A stretch of 64,000 nucleotides of DNA from Desulfosarcina sp. OttesenSCG-928-A07 (GTDB lineage Bacteria > Desulfobacterota > Desulfobacteria > Desulfobacterales > Desulfosarcinaceae), in NCBI GenBank assembly GCA_030267325.1, contig JAJDJS010000001.1, forward strand, positions 95,028 to 159,027. The letters run 5' to 3'. Shown here piece after piece: positions 1 to 8,225 of the stretch. The notes below the pieces were generated by a model. The model was not told where the DNA came from. It searched no databases and was given only the letters and a program-made list of their open reading frames with translations. Positions within the stretch are counted from its first letter, which is position 1. The number at the start of each line of letters is the position of its first letter. The translations under genes were made by a program, and so were the position numbers.

Positions 1-124
1 TTTCCACAGACACATGGCGCGGGCTTTTTTTGTAAAACACGCACCCGATGGCTGAAACCCCAAGGTCAGCACAAAACTTTGCGGTTTCCGGGTTTTTCAG
101 CCCGCAGATCTTGATGAAGGTCAT
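1..124 (-). CDS. trpF: Phosphoribosylanthranilate isomerase (5' end only)
   Basis: The N-terminal 41 residues of TrpF are visible; the rest lies beyond the window edge. The reading begins MTFIKICGLKNPETAKF, and KICGL is the conserved first strand of the TrpF barrel, carrying the active-site Cys. TrpF converts phosphoribosylanthranilate to CdRP in tryptophan synthesis. The ATG (122-124) overlaps the trpC stop as ATGA, so the two are translationally coupled. It is the last trp gene visible here; trpB and trpA may follow outside the window. A plus-strand reading of the same stretch is only a shadow. Confidence 0.93.
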   Translation of the reverse strand, partial: MTFIKICGLKNPETAKFCADLGVSAIGCVFYKKSPRHVSVE

Positions 125-936
125 AGCGCGCCTCCCGCGCTTGCCAGTTTTTCAAGAAAGCAGGCCGGATCGCTGCTTTTTACCAAGGCCTCACCCACCA
201 GAAAACTGTGGATTCCCTGCTTTCGCGTCATTTGGATATCGTCCGGTGTGCTGATGCCGGAAAGAGCCACCGGAAGCACCGTGTCCGGAAGCTTTTGGAA
301 AAGGCGCGGAGCGTGGGACACATCTGTATCAAATGAAGCCAGATCCCGGTTGTTGATGCCGATGATTTTGGGGTTCGCCGCAAGCACTGCCGGAATTTCA
401 TCCGCGTGGTTGATTTCATGGAGCACCGCCATGCCCAATGCTTCGGCCGTGGCAGCAAGGTCTTTTAAAAGGCCGGGATCCAGCATACGGGCGATGAGAA
501 GAATGGCATCGGCGCCCAGCACCGCGGATTCCAGCACCTGATAGGAAGAGAAGATGAAATCCTTCCGCAGCACCGGAAGATCAGTGGCGTTACGGGCTTT
601 CACCAGATCGGCCGTGCATCCATTAAAAAAATCAGCTTCCGTCAGAATAGAAAGGGCAGCGGCTCCGCCGTTTTCATAGTTTTTGGCAGTCTTTGCCGCA
701 TCCAGATTCGGAGAAAGCACACCTTTAGACGGTGATTTTCGTTTGATTTCCGCAATGATGGCAGCCTTTTGATCTTTTTCCCGGTGAAGTCCGCCGGCAA
801 AATTTCGGAGTGCCGGCCGCTGGGAAAGGGCTTCTTCAAGGGCAGACGCCGGCATTGTCTTTTTGGCGGATTCCACCCGGACTTTTTTATGTTCAAGGAT
901 TTTTCCCAGGATGGAGGACTTTCTTTCAGGCAGCAT
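121..936 (-). CDS. trpC: Indole-3-glycerol phosphate synthase
   Basis: TrpC, 271 aa, the usual length for a monofunctional enzyme, closes the ring of CdRP to indole-3-glycerol phosphate in the cytoplasm. The barrel motifs are in order: AEIKRKSPSKG at about residues 62-72 (catalytic Glu and Lys), LRKDFI at 123-128 (catalytic Lys), IGINNRDL at 192-199 and SGIS at 226-229 in the phosphate-binding loop. The start overlaps the end of trpD by 11 bp and the stop overlaps trpF, so the gene sits inside a tightly coupled trpEGDCF operon under the leader attenuator upstream of trpE. Confidence 0.96.
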   Translation of the reverse strand: MLPERKSSILGKILEHKKVRVESAKKTMPASALEEALSQRPALRNFAGGLHREKDQKAAIIAEIKRKSPSKGVLSPNLDAAKTAKNYENGGAAALSILTEADFFNGCTADLVKARNATDLPVLRKDFIFSSYQVLESAVLGADAILLIARMLDPGLLKDLAATAEALGMAVLHEINHADEIPAVLAANPKIIGINNRDLASFDTDVSHAPRLFQKLPDTVLPVALSGISTPDDIQMTRKQGIHSFLVGEALVKSSDPACFLEKLASAGGAL

Positions 937-1954
937 GGGCCCGCTCCGTTGTGAAATCGATCAAGGCGTGAAGTTTTTCCATGGCCGCGCCGGAATCAAT
1001 GGATGCTTCGGAAAGCCGGATGCCTTCCCTGAGATCTTCAGCCTTGTCCGTTGCCACCAGGGCTGCGGCGCTGTTGATGAGCACAATATTCCGGCGCGGA
1101 CCTTTCTCGCCCTCCAGAATGGCGGTGGTGATCCGGGCGTTGTCATCCGGGCTTCCGCCCAGAATGGCGTCCGGATCCGCCAGTTCGCCAAAATACAATT
1201 CCGGATACAGGTCATAGGTGGTGAAATAGCCGTCCCTGATTTCCGTGATGCGGGTGGGCGCGGAAACCGAAATTTCATCCAGGCCGTCATGGCCATGGAC
1301 AATAAACGCCTTTTGGGTGCCCAGTTTCAGCATGGCCTCGGCCACGTTTTCCGTGAGATCCGGGCGAAACGTGCCCATGACCTGGCGGGATGTGCCCGCC
1401 GGGTTTGCCATGGGCCCGATGATGTTGAACAGGGTGCGGATGCCAAGGGCTTTTCTCACCGGACCGGCATGGCGCATGGCCGCATGGAAGTCCGGGGCAA
1501 AGAGAAAGCCGATGCCGATTTCAAAAAGTGCTTCTTCCACCGCTTCCGGCGGCAGATCCAGCCGGACGCCCAGACTCTCCAATACGTCCGCGCTGCCGGA
1601 TTTGCTGGATACGGAGCGGTTTCCGTGCTTGGCCACCACCACGCCGCAGCCGGCCACCACAAAGGCGACGGTGGTGGAGATATTGAAGGTGCCGATGCCA
1701 TCGCCCCCCATGCCGCAGGTGTCCACGGCAATGCTGCCCGGCGTCTGGATGCGGCACATGTGGCGGCGCAGCACCTTTGCCGCGCCGGTCAGCTCAGAGG
1801 CATTTTCCCCCTTGACGGCCAGGGCGGAAAGAAAAGCGCCGATCACTTCGGGCGCCACGGTTCCGGAAAAAATGGCTTCCATGGCAAGACCGCATTCGTT
1901 TTCCAAAAGATCTTCCCGCTGGATGAGTTTCTCAAAAATTTCCTTGAAGTTCAT
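926..1954 (-). CDS. trpD: Anthranilate phosphoribosyltransferase
   Basis: TrpD, 342 aa from the chosen start, transfers phosphoribose from PRPP to anthranilate. The glycine-rich PRPP loop DTCGMGGDGIGTFNIS is at about residues 78-93, and KHGNRSVSSKSGSAD at 109-123 forms the anthranilate and Mg sites. A longer reading is open upstream to 2023, but the ATG at 1954 has AAAGGA nine bases upstream and begins with the family-typical MNFKEIFEKL, so it is preferred. TrpG and TrpD are separate proteins here, not fused as in enterics. A short imperfect palindrome lies between trpG and trpD. Confidence 0.96.
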   Translation of the reverse strand: MNFKEIFEKLIQREDLLENECGLAMEAIFSGTVAPEVIGAFLSALAVKGENASELTGAAKVLRRHMCRIQTPGSIAVDTCGMGGDGIGTFNISTTVAFVVAGCGVVVAKHGNRSVSSKSGSADVLESLGVRLDLPPEAVEEALFEIGIGFLFAPDFHAAMRHAGPVRKALGIRTLFNIIGPMANPAGTSRQVMGTFRPDLTENVAEAMLKLGTQKAFIVHGHDGLDEISVSAPTRITEIRDGYFTTYDLYPELYFGELADPDAILGGSPDDNARITTAILEGEKGPRRNIVLINSAAALVATDKAEDLREGIRLSEASIDSGAAMEKLHALIDFTTERAHAA

Positions 1955-1974
1955 GGCATTGTATTCCTTTCTTT

Positions 1975-2009
1975 TTCCCTCGCCACCCTTTGGGAGAGAG
2001 GCTAGGGAA
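1975..2009. repeat. Imperfect palindrome between trpG and trpD
   Basis: TTCCCTCGCC and GGCTAGGGAA form a 10-bp inverted repeat with one mismatch around a CCCTTTGGG core. It looks like a REP-type element or mRNA hairpin within the operon. There is no T tract, so it is not an obvious terminator; it could trim or stabilise the trp message. Confidence 0.4.
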
Positions 2010-2019
2010 TGGGAGATGT

Positions 2020-2601
2020 TCAAATCCGCTCCACAAAATTTCTCAAAATCCGTTTTCCCATGGGCGTCATGATGGATTCCGGATGAAACTGAATGCCTTC
2101 TGTGGGGTGATCTTTGTGCCGGATGCCCATGATTTCACCGTCTTCCGACCGTGCTGAGACCTCCAGCGTATGGGGAAGACTTTTTTCTTCTGCCACCAGT
2201 GAATGGTACCGCATGGCCCGGAAGGGTTTTGAAATGCCGCCAAACACCCCTTTTCCGTCGCCGGTAATGTCAGATGTTTTGCCGTGCATGGGCCGGGCTG
2301 CCCGAACAATGGCCGCGCCAAAAACCGAGGCAATGCACTGATGCCCCAGACATACACCGAGGATGGGAATTTTTCCGGAATACTGCCGGACCACATCCAT
2401 GGCGCAGCCCGCATTTTCCGGCCGGCCCGGACCCGGTGAAATCACGATGGCATCCGGCTGAAGGCTTTGGATGGATTCCAGAACCGGTCCGTTATTGCGC
2501 AGTACCGTGACGTGGGCGCCGAGCTCTTCAACATACTGAACCAGGTTGAAGGTAAAGGAATCAAAATTGTCGATCATGAAAATAGCGGGATGGTGTTCCA
2601 T
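2020..2601 (-). CDS. trpG: Anthranilate synthase component II (glutamine amidotransferase)
   Basis: TrpG, 193 aa, is a class I amidotransferase that supplies ammonia to TrpE. The nucleophile elbow is LGVCLGHQCI with Cys at about residue 84, and the His-Glu pair is in FHPES at about 172-176. The N-terminus MIDNFDSFTFN is typical. The start at 2601 has AAAGGA upstream; the Met in MIDNF, eight residues in, is a possible alternative. The gene follows trpE after only 5 bp. The family includes PabA, but the trp context and the leader attenuator make TrpG the likely role. Confidence 0.95.
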   Translation of the reverse strand: MEHHPAIFMIDNFDSFTFNLVQYVEELGAHVTVLRNNGPVLESIQSLQPDAIVISPGPGRPENAGCAMDVVRQYSGKIPILGVCLGHQCIASVFGAAIVRAARPMHGKTSDITGDGKGVFGGISKPFRAMRYHSLVAEEKSLPHTLEVSARSEDGEIMGIRHKDHPTEGIQFHPESIMTPMGKRILRNFVERI

Positions 2602-2606
2602 TGAAA

Positions 2607-4109
2607 TTACTTCCTTTCCCCTGAAATCAGGTTGAGGGCAGAGCCGATGGACCGGGCCTTGGAAAGGGTTTCCAGCCGCTCTGTTTCCGGATCCGAATCC
2701 GCCACAATGCCTGCCCCGGCCCGAAGAAACAGACGGTTTTTCCGGATGACGGCGGTGCGGATTACAATGGCCAGATCCATATTGCCGTTAAAACTGAAAT
2801 ATCCCACCGCGCCACCGTAGGGTCCACGCGGACTGGTTTCATTTTCAAAGATGATTTCCATGGCCCGGATTTTGGGCGCGCCGGAAAGGGTACCGGCCGG
2901 AAAGGTGGCTGCCACCAGGTCCAGGGCATCCAGGCCGGGTTTGAGCTGGGCAGTGATGTTGGATACAAGATGCATGACATGGGAGTAGCGCTCCACCCGC
3001 ATCAATTCCGTGACCTGGACAGAACCGGTCACCGCCACCCGCCCGAGGTCGTTCCGGCCCAGATCCACCAGCATGAGGTGCTCGGCTTTTTCTTTTTCGT
3101 CTTTCAGCAGCGCATCACTGAGCGCCCGGTCTTCCACGGGTGTTTTTCCCCGCGGCCGGGTTCCGGCAATGGGCCGCAGGGTGGCAAGACTGCCCTCCAG
3201 GCGCACCATGGTTTCCGGTGAAGAGCCCACCAGGGTTATTCCGTTGATTTTGAGGAAAAAAAGATAGGGAGACGGGGCGATATACCGGACCGCCCGGTAC
3301 AGGGCCACGGGGTCTTCGGGTGCAGGGCACTGGAATTCCTGGGAAATGACCGCCTGGATAATGTCTCCATCCAGAATATGATCCCGTACCTTGCTGACAC
3401 TTTCCCGGAAATCTGCCGGTGTGGTGGAGGGTTCCAGTACCAAGGCGGCTTTTTGGGGCGGATTTTCCGGGGGCGGCGGATTCTGAAGGGATCCTAAAAG
3501 GGTGTCAAGCCGGGCCTCGGCCAGGGTGCGGGCGGTTTCCACCGGTGTTTTTTCATCCAGAAAGGCAAGGCAGATAAAGGTCAGGGTGTGGCGCTGGCTG
3601 TCAAATGCGATCAGGGTGTCGGGAATGAGAAAAACGCCCAGCGGCTCTTCTTTGGCCTGGGGATCTTGTTTTGAAGGATGTGTGGGAACCGCTTCAACGG
3701 CGCCCGCTGCCTCGTAACCCAAATATCCCACCAGACCTGCGGGAAACGGCGGCAGGTCAGCCAGTTCCGCAAGCTTGTAGGCCTTGATGAGGGATCGCAG
3801 ACCATCTCTGAAATCCCCGCCATGGGGAAACACGGAAGTTTTATCAGGGCTGGTTTCTTCAATGCGGTCAGCAAAAATCTTCACTTCACTGCGAAACCGG
3901 ATCCCCAAAAAACTGTACCTGGCCCAGCGTTCTCCGCCTTCCACGGATTCAAAAAGAAAAATCGGCGCTTGGGGGTGATGAAACCGGCGGAGCATGGATA
4001 CCGGTGTTTCGGTGTCTGCCAAAATCCGGGCACAAACCGGAATCACCGTGCATCCGGATTCGGCGTGTGTATTGAACGCGTCTGCAGCGGGAAATCGTTC
4101 CAAAAGCAT
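2607..4109 (-). CDS. trpE: Anthranilate synthase component I
   Basis: TrpE, 500 aa, forms anthranilate from chorismate with ammonia from TrpG. Chorismate-binding signatures include GRNDLGRVAVTGSV, PAGTLSGAPKIRAMEII and a C-terminal GAGIVADSDPETE segment. The start chosen is the ATG at 4109 (MLLERFPAADAF), preceded by GAAAGGA. An in-frame reading continues upstream to 4211, but that part runs through the attenuator hairpins and is not believed to be coding. It is the first structural gene of the operon; expression is expected to be controlled by the terminator at 4137-4171 and the leader peptide at 4228-4305. Confidence 0.96.
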   Translation of the reverse strand: MLLERFPAADAFNTHAESGCTVIPVCARILADTETPVSMLRRFHHPQAPIFLFESVEGGERWARYSFLGIRFRSEVKIFADRIEETSPDKTSVFPHGGDFRDGLRSLIKAYKLAELADLPPFPAGLVGYLGYEAAGAVEAVPTHPSKQDPQAKEEPLGVFLIPDTLIAFDSQRHTLTFICLAFLDEKTPVETARTLAEARLDTLLGSLQNPPPPENPPQKAALVLEPSTTPADFRESVSKVRDHILDGDIIQAVISQEFQCPAPEDPVALYRAVRYIAPSPYLFFLKINGITLVGSSPETMVRLEGSLATLRPIAGTRPRGKTPVEDRALSDALLKDEKEKAEHLMLVDLGRNDLGRVAVTGSVQVTELMRVERYSHVMHLVSNITAQLKPGLDALDLVAATFPAGTLSGAPKIRAMEIIFENETSPRGPYGGAVGYFSFNGNMDLAIVIRTAVIRKNRLFLRAGAGIVADSDPETERLETLSKARSIGSALNLISGERK

Positions 4110-4136
4110 GGCAAAGGTCCTTTCAGGTGTACACAA

Positions 4137-4171
4137 TAAAAAAAGGCTGCGGTCATATCCCGCAGCCTTTT
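4137..4171 (-). terminator. trp attenuator terminator (hairpin 3:4)
   Basis: On the minus strand the stem AAAAGGCTGCGG pairs perfectly with CCGCAGCCTTTT around a 7-base loop (4153-4159) and runs into a T tract. It lies 28 bp upstream of the trpE start and downstream of the leader peptide, the position of a trp attenuator. Confidence 0.88.
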
Positions 4172-4259
4172 GATGGTATGATAATCTGCGGGTGCCCTGG
4201 GGCACCCACATTTTTTATGACTTCAGATTACGTGGCGTGCCCGAAAATCCAGGGCCACC
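4159..4259 (-). promoter_or_regulatory. trp attenuator: alternative 1:2 and 2:3 pairings
   Basis: Segment 1, GGTGGCCCTGG (4249-4259), overlaps the Trp codons of the leader and can pair with segment 2, CCAGGGCACC (4191-4200), with one bulge. Segment 2 continues into CCCGCAG (4186-4192), which is a perfect complement of CTGCGGG (4159-4165) in the 5' arm of the terminator. A ribosome stalled at the Trp codons would free segment 2 to form the antiterminator; when Trp is plentiful the terminator forms. Segment 2 also contains its own hairpin, GGGTGCCC/GGGCACCC. Confidence 0.82.
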
Positions 4260-4305
4260 ACCAGCCGGAAGAAATAGTGAAAGTTAAAGTTTCAGGGTGT
4301 TTCAT
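4228..4305 (-). CDS. trpL: trp operon leader peptide
   Basis: A 25-codon open reading begins at ATG 4305 and ends in TAA at 4228-4230. Near its middle are three consecutive Trp codons, then Pro and a fourth Trp (SSGWWWPWIF), a composition expected only of a trp leader. The Trp codons overlap the segment that pairs with attenuator segment 2. The ribosome binding site is weak (GTGGA about 10 bases upstream). No function beyond attenuation is expected for the peptide itself. Confidence 0.88.
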   Translation of the reverse strand: MKHPETLTFTISSGWWWPWIFGHAT

Positions 4306-4369
4306 GATGATAGAATCCACTTTGGACCGAATTTTTAAAATTATTTCCGTCATAAAGAAGCGTGGCGAT

Positions 4370-4398
4370 TGAAAAACAGATCCAGATTGCTTTGTCAA
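4370..4398 (-). promoter_or_regulatory. Candidate trp promoter (-35 only convincing)
   Basis: TTGACA at 4398-4393 on the minus strand is a perfect -35 hexamer about 90 bp upstream of the leader ATG and 33 bp past the end of the upstream reductase gene. At 16-18 bp spacing only weak -10 matches exist (TTTTCA), so the exact promoter is uncertain. No TrpR-like operator was recognised. Confidence 0.35.
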
Positions 4399-4430
4399 TG
4401 ATTATTTTTGCGGGCCCTGTTGTCCTCTGA

Positions 4431-5591
4431 TCAAACGCCAAATCGTTTCGCCGCCCGCCGCATGTTGTCCATGACCGGCACGCCAAAGGGACACCGCTCC
4501 TCGCAACTGCCGCATTCAACGCAGTCCGATCCGTGGCTGGAAAGGGCCTTGTAATGCTGTACGATGCTGGGCGGAATGTGGGTTTCATCCAGCTTCGCAA
4601 TATCCAAATATTTGTTGACCGAGGCAACATCGATTTCTGAGGGGCAGGGCAGACAGTGATTGCAGTAAACACAACTGCCCTTGAAGCCGCCTTTGCCGTC
4701 TTCCCGAAAAGCGCTGATGGCGTCCGAGTAATCCCGCTTGGCATCGTCCATGTCCACATAAGCAGCAGCCGCTTCCACCTCTGCCCGGGTCTGGCAACCG
4801 GCAAGGACACTGGCCACAGCCGGACGGGTCAGGGCATAATGGATGCATTGGGCCGGTGTCAGGGCCTTGGCAAAAGGTGTATGCTCGGCGGACAGAAGTT
4901 TGCCTGCGCCCAGGGACTTCATGACCGTGAGGCCCACGCCCCGGCTTTCGCACAGGCGATAAAACTCGGCGCGCCTGGGGTCGATGTGCGTGACCTGCTG
5001 CGACAGATGCGCGCCGGTGAGCATGTCCTGGACATCGGTCCTGCCCGGCATCATGTCAAAAGCAGGATTGATGCTGAACATCATCATATCCACAAGGCCT
5101 TCTGCGACCAGCCGCCGGGCCGTGTCCGGATTGTGGGCACTGGCGCCGATGGCCCGAATGACGCCTTTTTGTTTTAATTCACGGGCATAGTCCACAATGC
5201 CGCTCGCCCAAATGGCGTCAATCTCTTCCTGGGTGTCCAGAAAGAACAGCATGCCGAAGTCGATGTAGTCGGTATCAAGACAGCGCAGCAGTTTTTCAAA
5301 GTACTGCTTGCAGATTTGTAAATCGCGGCTGACGTCGTACTGCTCCTTGAGATCCACGGAGCCGATATGTCCCTGGATCAGTATTTTGTCTCGTCTGCCT
5401 GCCAAGGCTTTACCCAGATTTGTGCGTATTTCGTCACCGGGCATAAAGCAGTCCATGATGTTGACGCCGTGGTCCAGCGCGGCATGAACTGTTTCTTCAA
5501 CCTGTGCATATGGCTTGTTGTCCAGATGTTCCGCGCCAAGGCCAACGACGCTGATTTCCATGCCTGTTTTTCCAAGAGGACGGTATTGCAT
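4431..5591 (-). CDS. Aldo/keto reductase with C-terminal 2x[4Fe-4S] domain
   Basis: 386 aa: an aldo/keto reductase-type barrel (about 1-290) followed by two Cys clusters typical of Fe-S AKR proteins of anaerobes, with Cys near 307, 310, 313, 316 and near 357, 360, 363, 367. The barrel start MQYRPLGKTGMEISVVGLG is typical. An oddity: where AKRs carry DxxxxYG with the catalytic Tyr, this protein reads DCFMPGDE (47-54), and the usual active-site Lys strand reads ILIQGHIG, so the normal Tyr/Lys pair seems absent while His remains. It may use the Fe-S clusters in a different reaction. It is the last gene of a minus-strand redox cluster under the AraC divergon, 39 bp after the DUF362 gene. Substrate unknown. 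Confidence 0.85.
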   Translation of the reverse strand: MQYRPLGKTGMEISVVGLGAEHLDNKPYAQVEETVHAALDHGVNIMDCFMPGDEIRTNLGKALAGRRDKILIQGHIGSVDLKEQYDVSRDLQICKQYFEKLLRCLDTDYIDFGMLFFLDTQEEIDAIWASGIVDYARELKQKGVIRAIGASAHNPDTARRLVAEGLVDMMMFSINPAFDMMPGRTDVQDMLTGAHLSQQVTHIDPRRAEFYRLCESRGVGLTVMKSLGAGKLLSAEHTPFAKALTPAQCIHYALTRPAVASVLAGCQTRAEVEAAAAYVDMDDAKRDYSDAISAFREDGKGGFKGSCVYCNHCLPCPSEIDVASVNKYLDIAKLDETHIPPSIVQHYKALSSHGSDCVECGSCEERCPFGVPVMDNMRRAAKRFGV

Positions 5592-5630
5592 GATATCACT
5601 CCAAAAATCGGGTTGGTTTCTTCGTTAATC

Positions 5631-6641
5631 TCAGATTGTAATTACTTCATAAGCGTGATTTCCCATTTCCATGATGCGCATGTACGCAAGTTGGCGCAGA
5701 CCGCTGCGGCTTTCAATGCGCTCTACCATGTCGTGACGCTCTTTTTCGGGCATGGCGTAGACAAGATCAATGGATGCCTTGTCCACTGCCAGAATATCGG
5801 TGGACCCCACAATGCCGATATCGCCGCAGGTGGGTTTTACACCGTTTTTATCGCAGTCGCAGTCCACGGAGATATTTTTCAGCACATTGATATAGGTGAT
5901 GCGGTTTCCAAAATGATCTGCCATGCCTTTTCCCGCCTCCACCATGCGTTCCAGAAAATTGGGTCCCGTGGGCCAGCCTTCACCGTGGATTTGCAGTTTT
6001 CCGCCATTGGCCCCGCCGGATGCGCAGCCAATGGAGAGATTTTTCAGAGACCCGCCAAAACCGCCCATGGCGTGGCCCTTGAAATGCGTATACACCACCA
6101 TTGAATCATAGTTGAAAAAATGTTTTCCCACCGCCACTTCCGTTAAATGCCCGCCCGGCGTGTACAGGCCTTTGTTTTTGGAAGATTCCAGAAATTCCGC
6201 CATCCCGGCAATGGGAAGCATTGTCTCGCCGTTTGCATCCATAATATCCACCGGACAAAAATTCCAGCCATTGATTTTGAGTGTTTCCAGATGGCCTTGG
6301 GTATTCTGGCGGGGGCTGTTGTACAGAACATTGCACTCAACGATGGTACTGTCTGGGATTTGTGCCTGCAAGCCCATGATCAGCTCACGGGGCAAAAGAT
6401 TGGGGCCGTTGGGCTCTCCGGTGTGCAGCTTGATGGCGGTTTTACCGGTAATGTTTGCGTTGATTTTGTTGTAAATGTTCAAAAGGCCGTTCACGCTGAT
6501 GTCACGGGTGAAATACACCGGAGACGCTTTTTCAGAAGAGGCGAGGACAGATCCCAGACCGACAAATTCACTTGCAGCCACTGCACCCAGCGCCACAGCT
6601 CCGGTTTTGATGAAGGTACGGCGTGACAGTGTTTTTCCCAT
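5631..6641 (-). CDS. DUF362 family protein with Tat signal
   Basis: 336 aa. The N-terminus carries a twin-arginine signal (SRRTFIKTGAVALGAVAAS), implying export of a folded, perhaps cofactor-bearing protein. The body matches the DUF362 pattern: AIKLHTGEPNGPNLLPRELI near 70-90, then HFKGHAMGGFGGSLKNLSIGC and an acidic Cys-rich DCDCDKNGVKPTCGD stretch that could bind a metal or Fe-S cluster. DUF362 proteins often sit beside ferredoxin-type proteins and reductases, as here next to the Fe-S AKR; their reaction is not established. Start chosen at the ATG that gives the full signal peptide. Confidence 0.8.
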   Translation of the reverse strand: MGKTLSRRTFIKTGAVALGAVAASEFVGLGSVLASSEKASPVYFTRDISVNGLLNIYNKINANITGKTAIKLHTGEPNGPNLLPRELIMGLQAQIPDSTIVECNVLYNSPRQNTQGHLETLKINGWNFCPVDIMDANGETMLPIAGMAEFLESSKNKGLYTPGGHLTEVAVGKHFFNYDSMVVYTHFKGHAMGGFGGSLKNLSIGCASGGANGGKLQIHGEGWPTGPNFLERMVEAGKGMADHFGNRITYINVLKNISVDCDCDKNGVKPTCGDIGIVGSTDILAVDKASIDLVYAMPEKERHDMVERIESRSGLRQLAYMRIMEMGNHAYEVITI

Positions 6642-6663
6642 GGGCGTCTCCTTTTTTTGAATA

Positions 6664-7197
6664 TTATCGTTTCCGGTTTGCCGGGTATGCGCACACGGTT
6701 CCGGTATACTGCTGATCTGTCACTGCTTCCATCCATTCCACATTTTTTCCGTCCGCCAGGGTTCCGGTAATGGCCAGATGCGTCATGGACGATGTGGGCG
6801 AGGCCCCGTGCCAGTGCTTTACGCCCACCGGACACCAGAGCACATCACCGGCTTTGAATTCTTCGATTTTGCCGTCCACGGTGCCGGTGCGGCCGATACC
6901 GTCCGTCACAATCAGATGCTGCCCGGCAGGATGTGTGTGCCAGAATGAGCGGGCGCCCGGCGCAAACGTCACATAAGCCGCGCCAAATGGGGCATCCGGA
7001 TGTTTCGGCCCGACGAGGGGCTGGATCGTCACATCGCCGGTGAAGTATTCGGCGGAGCCTTTGAAGGCAGGCTGCGTACCCGCACTGGTGATGGTTTGGG
7101 TTTCTTTTTTTGCATCTTCAGCCATGGCATTTCCTCCGTTCAAATGTGTCCCGACGATGAGCACCAGCACCGGGATCATCCAAAAAAATCGTTTCAT
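6664..7197 (-). CDS. Exported cupin-domain protein
   Basis: 177 aa from ATG 7197, which opens a clear signal peptide (MKRFFWMIPVLVLIVG... ending near AMA at residue 26) and has GGAG upstream; an open reading to 7317 is probably untranslated. The single cupin fold shows the metal motif FWHTHPAGQHLIV followed by CPVGVKHWHGASP. It resembles the small manganese cupins related to (R)-mandelonitrile lyase that commonly lie next to carboxymuconolactone decarboxylase-like, flavodoxin and AKR genes under AraC control. The substrate cannot be told from sequence. Confidence 0.82.
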   Translation of the reverse strand: MKRFFWMIPVLVLIVGTHLNGGNAMAEDAKKETQTITSAGTQPAFKGSAEYFTGDVTIQPLVGPKHPDAPFGAAYVTFAPGARSFWHTHPAGQHLIVTDGIGRTGTVDGKIEEFKAGDVLWCPVGVKHWHGASPTSSMTHLAITGTLADGKNVEWMEAVTDQQYTGTVCAYPANRKR

Positions 7198-7290
7198 GTC
7201 TGCTCCAGTGTGAAGGCCCTGACCAATATGGACGGATATCGTCCGCGCAATAGATTCCATGCCGACACTCTTTTCAGAGCCGGGTTTTAT

Positions 7291-7326
7291 TCCCCTCCGC
7301 TGGAGGGGTGCCCGCAAGGGCGGGGT
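7291..7326. repeat. REP-like GC palindrome
   Basis: CCCCTCC-gct-GGAGGGG followed by TGCCC-gcaa-GGGCG and GGGGTAG. The form is that of short intergenic palindromes dispersed in many proteobacterial genomes. It sits between the cupin and the decarboxylase-like gene; it may act as a processing hairpin. Confidence 0.5.
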
Positions 7327-7415
7327 AGTCCTTCTGAAAAAATGAATTCATGACGTTCCTGAGTATAGAAGTCCGCCTGCAGCGGCTCAGTAAAGAGCCT
7401 CCACGGGTCTTCAGG

Positions 7416-8120
7416 CTATTCCGTTTCCAAAAGGATTTTTAATTCCGTTGCCGCATTGTCTGCTTCCTTTTTGCCGACCTTGGCGTGCAGGACATCGACC
7501 ACGTCTTTCAGTTGCGCTTCAGTAAGACCGACGTTCATGCTGATTCCGATATGCGAACGCAGTTGAGCGTTGACGCCGTCCATGGTGGAGAGGGCTGCCA
7601 CGGTGGCGATTTCACGGCTTTGCCAATCAAGATTGTCCCGCCCAAAGATGTCGCCGAAAAGATGGTCTTTCAAAAAAGCGTCAATGGCCGGAGCAAAATC
7701 AAACAAGGGGCCTTTGACCGGGCCGCCAGCCAGTCTGGTCTGGTTTTCCGTTCCGATTTCAAGACGCGTCTTGCCTGATGGGAACGGGCTTGCCGCTTTC
7801 CCCGCAAGATCATTGATGCCCTTTCCTTGCCGTTCCTCAACAACTTCCATAAAATTCCCGAGGGCGTTCAAGCTGCGGGGGAACCCGCAGTAGGCGTACA
7901 TCTGGACAAGCACTTCCTTGATCTCGTTGATGGTCAGTCCCGCATCCAGTCCTTCGTTCAGGACGGTCTTCAACCGGTCCATGTCGCCCTTGGCGGTAAA
8001 TGCAGCTATGGCGACAACGCTTTGCTGTTTCACTGTGAGTTCATTCATGGTTTTCGCCTCCGCACGGTCAGGAAGAGTCAGTGCCGTCATGCACAGGAAG
8101 GTCACTATGATTTTGTTCAT
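7416..8120 (-). CDS. Carboxymuconolactone decarboxylase (AhpD-like) family protein, exported
   Basis: 234 aa with a short signal-like N-terminus (MNKIIVTFLCMTALTLPDRAEA). Two CMD-type helical repeats follow: one around ELTVKQQSVVAIAAFTAKGD to VQMYAYCGFPRSLNALGNF (about 28-90), and a second around DWQSREIATVAALSTMDGVNAQLRSH (about 165-215). A single Cys in AYCGFP is present rather than the CxxC of true AhpD peroxidase partners. Good Shine-Dalgarno AAAGGAG upstream. It lies between cupin and flavodoxin genes in the AraC-linked redox cluster. True carboxymuconolactone activity is not implied. Confidence 0.82.
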   Translation of the reverse strand: MNKIIVTFLCMTALTLPDRAEAKTMNELTVKQQSVVAIAAFTAKGDMDRLKTVLNEGLDAGLTINEIKEVLVQMYAYCGFPRSLNALGNFMEVVEERQGKGINDLAGKAASPFPSGKTRLEIGTENQTRLAGGPVKGPLFDFAPAIDAFLKDHLFGDIFGRDNLDWQSREIATVAALSTMDGVNAQLRSHIGISMNVGLTEAQLKDVVDVLHAKVGKKEADNAATELKILLETE

Positions 8121-8225
8121 GATCTTCTCCTTTGTTTTTAATACGTGTCATGCCCCAAAGATCTTGGCGGCATGGTGTATGTTTTCCATGGCCAGCATGC
8201 TGAAGGGACAACACTCCCACACCCG

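Noticed and set aside
863..2005. Long plus-strand open frame of 380 codons opposite trpD and trpC
   Set aside because: It is antisense to two clear trp genes and has no family-like motif; high GC genes often leave the opposite strand open.
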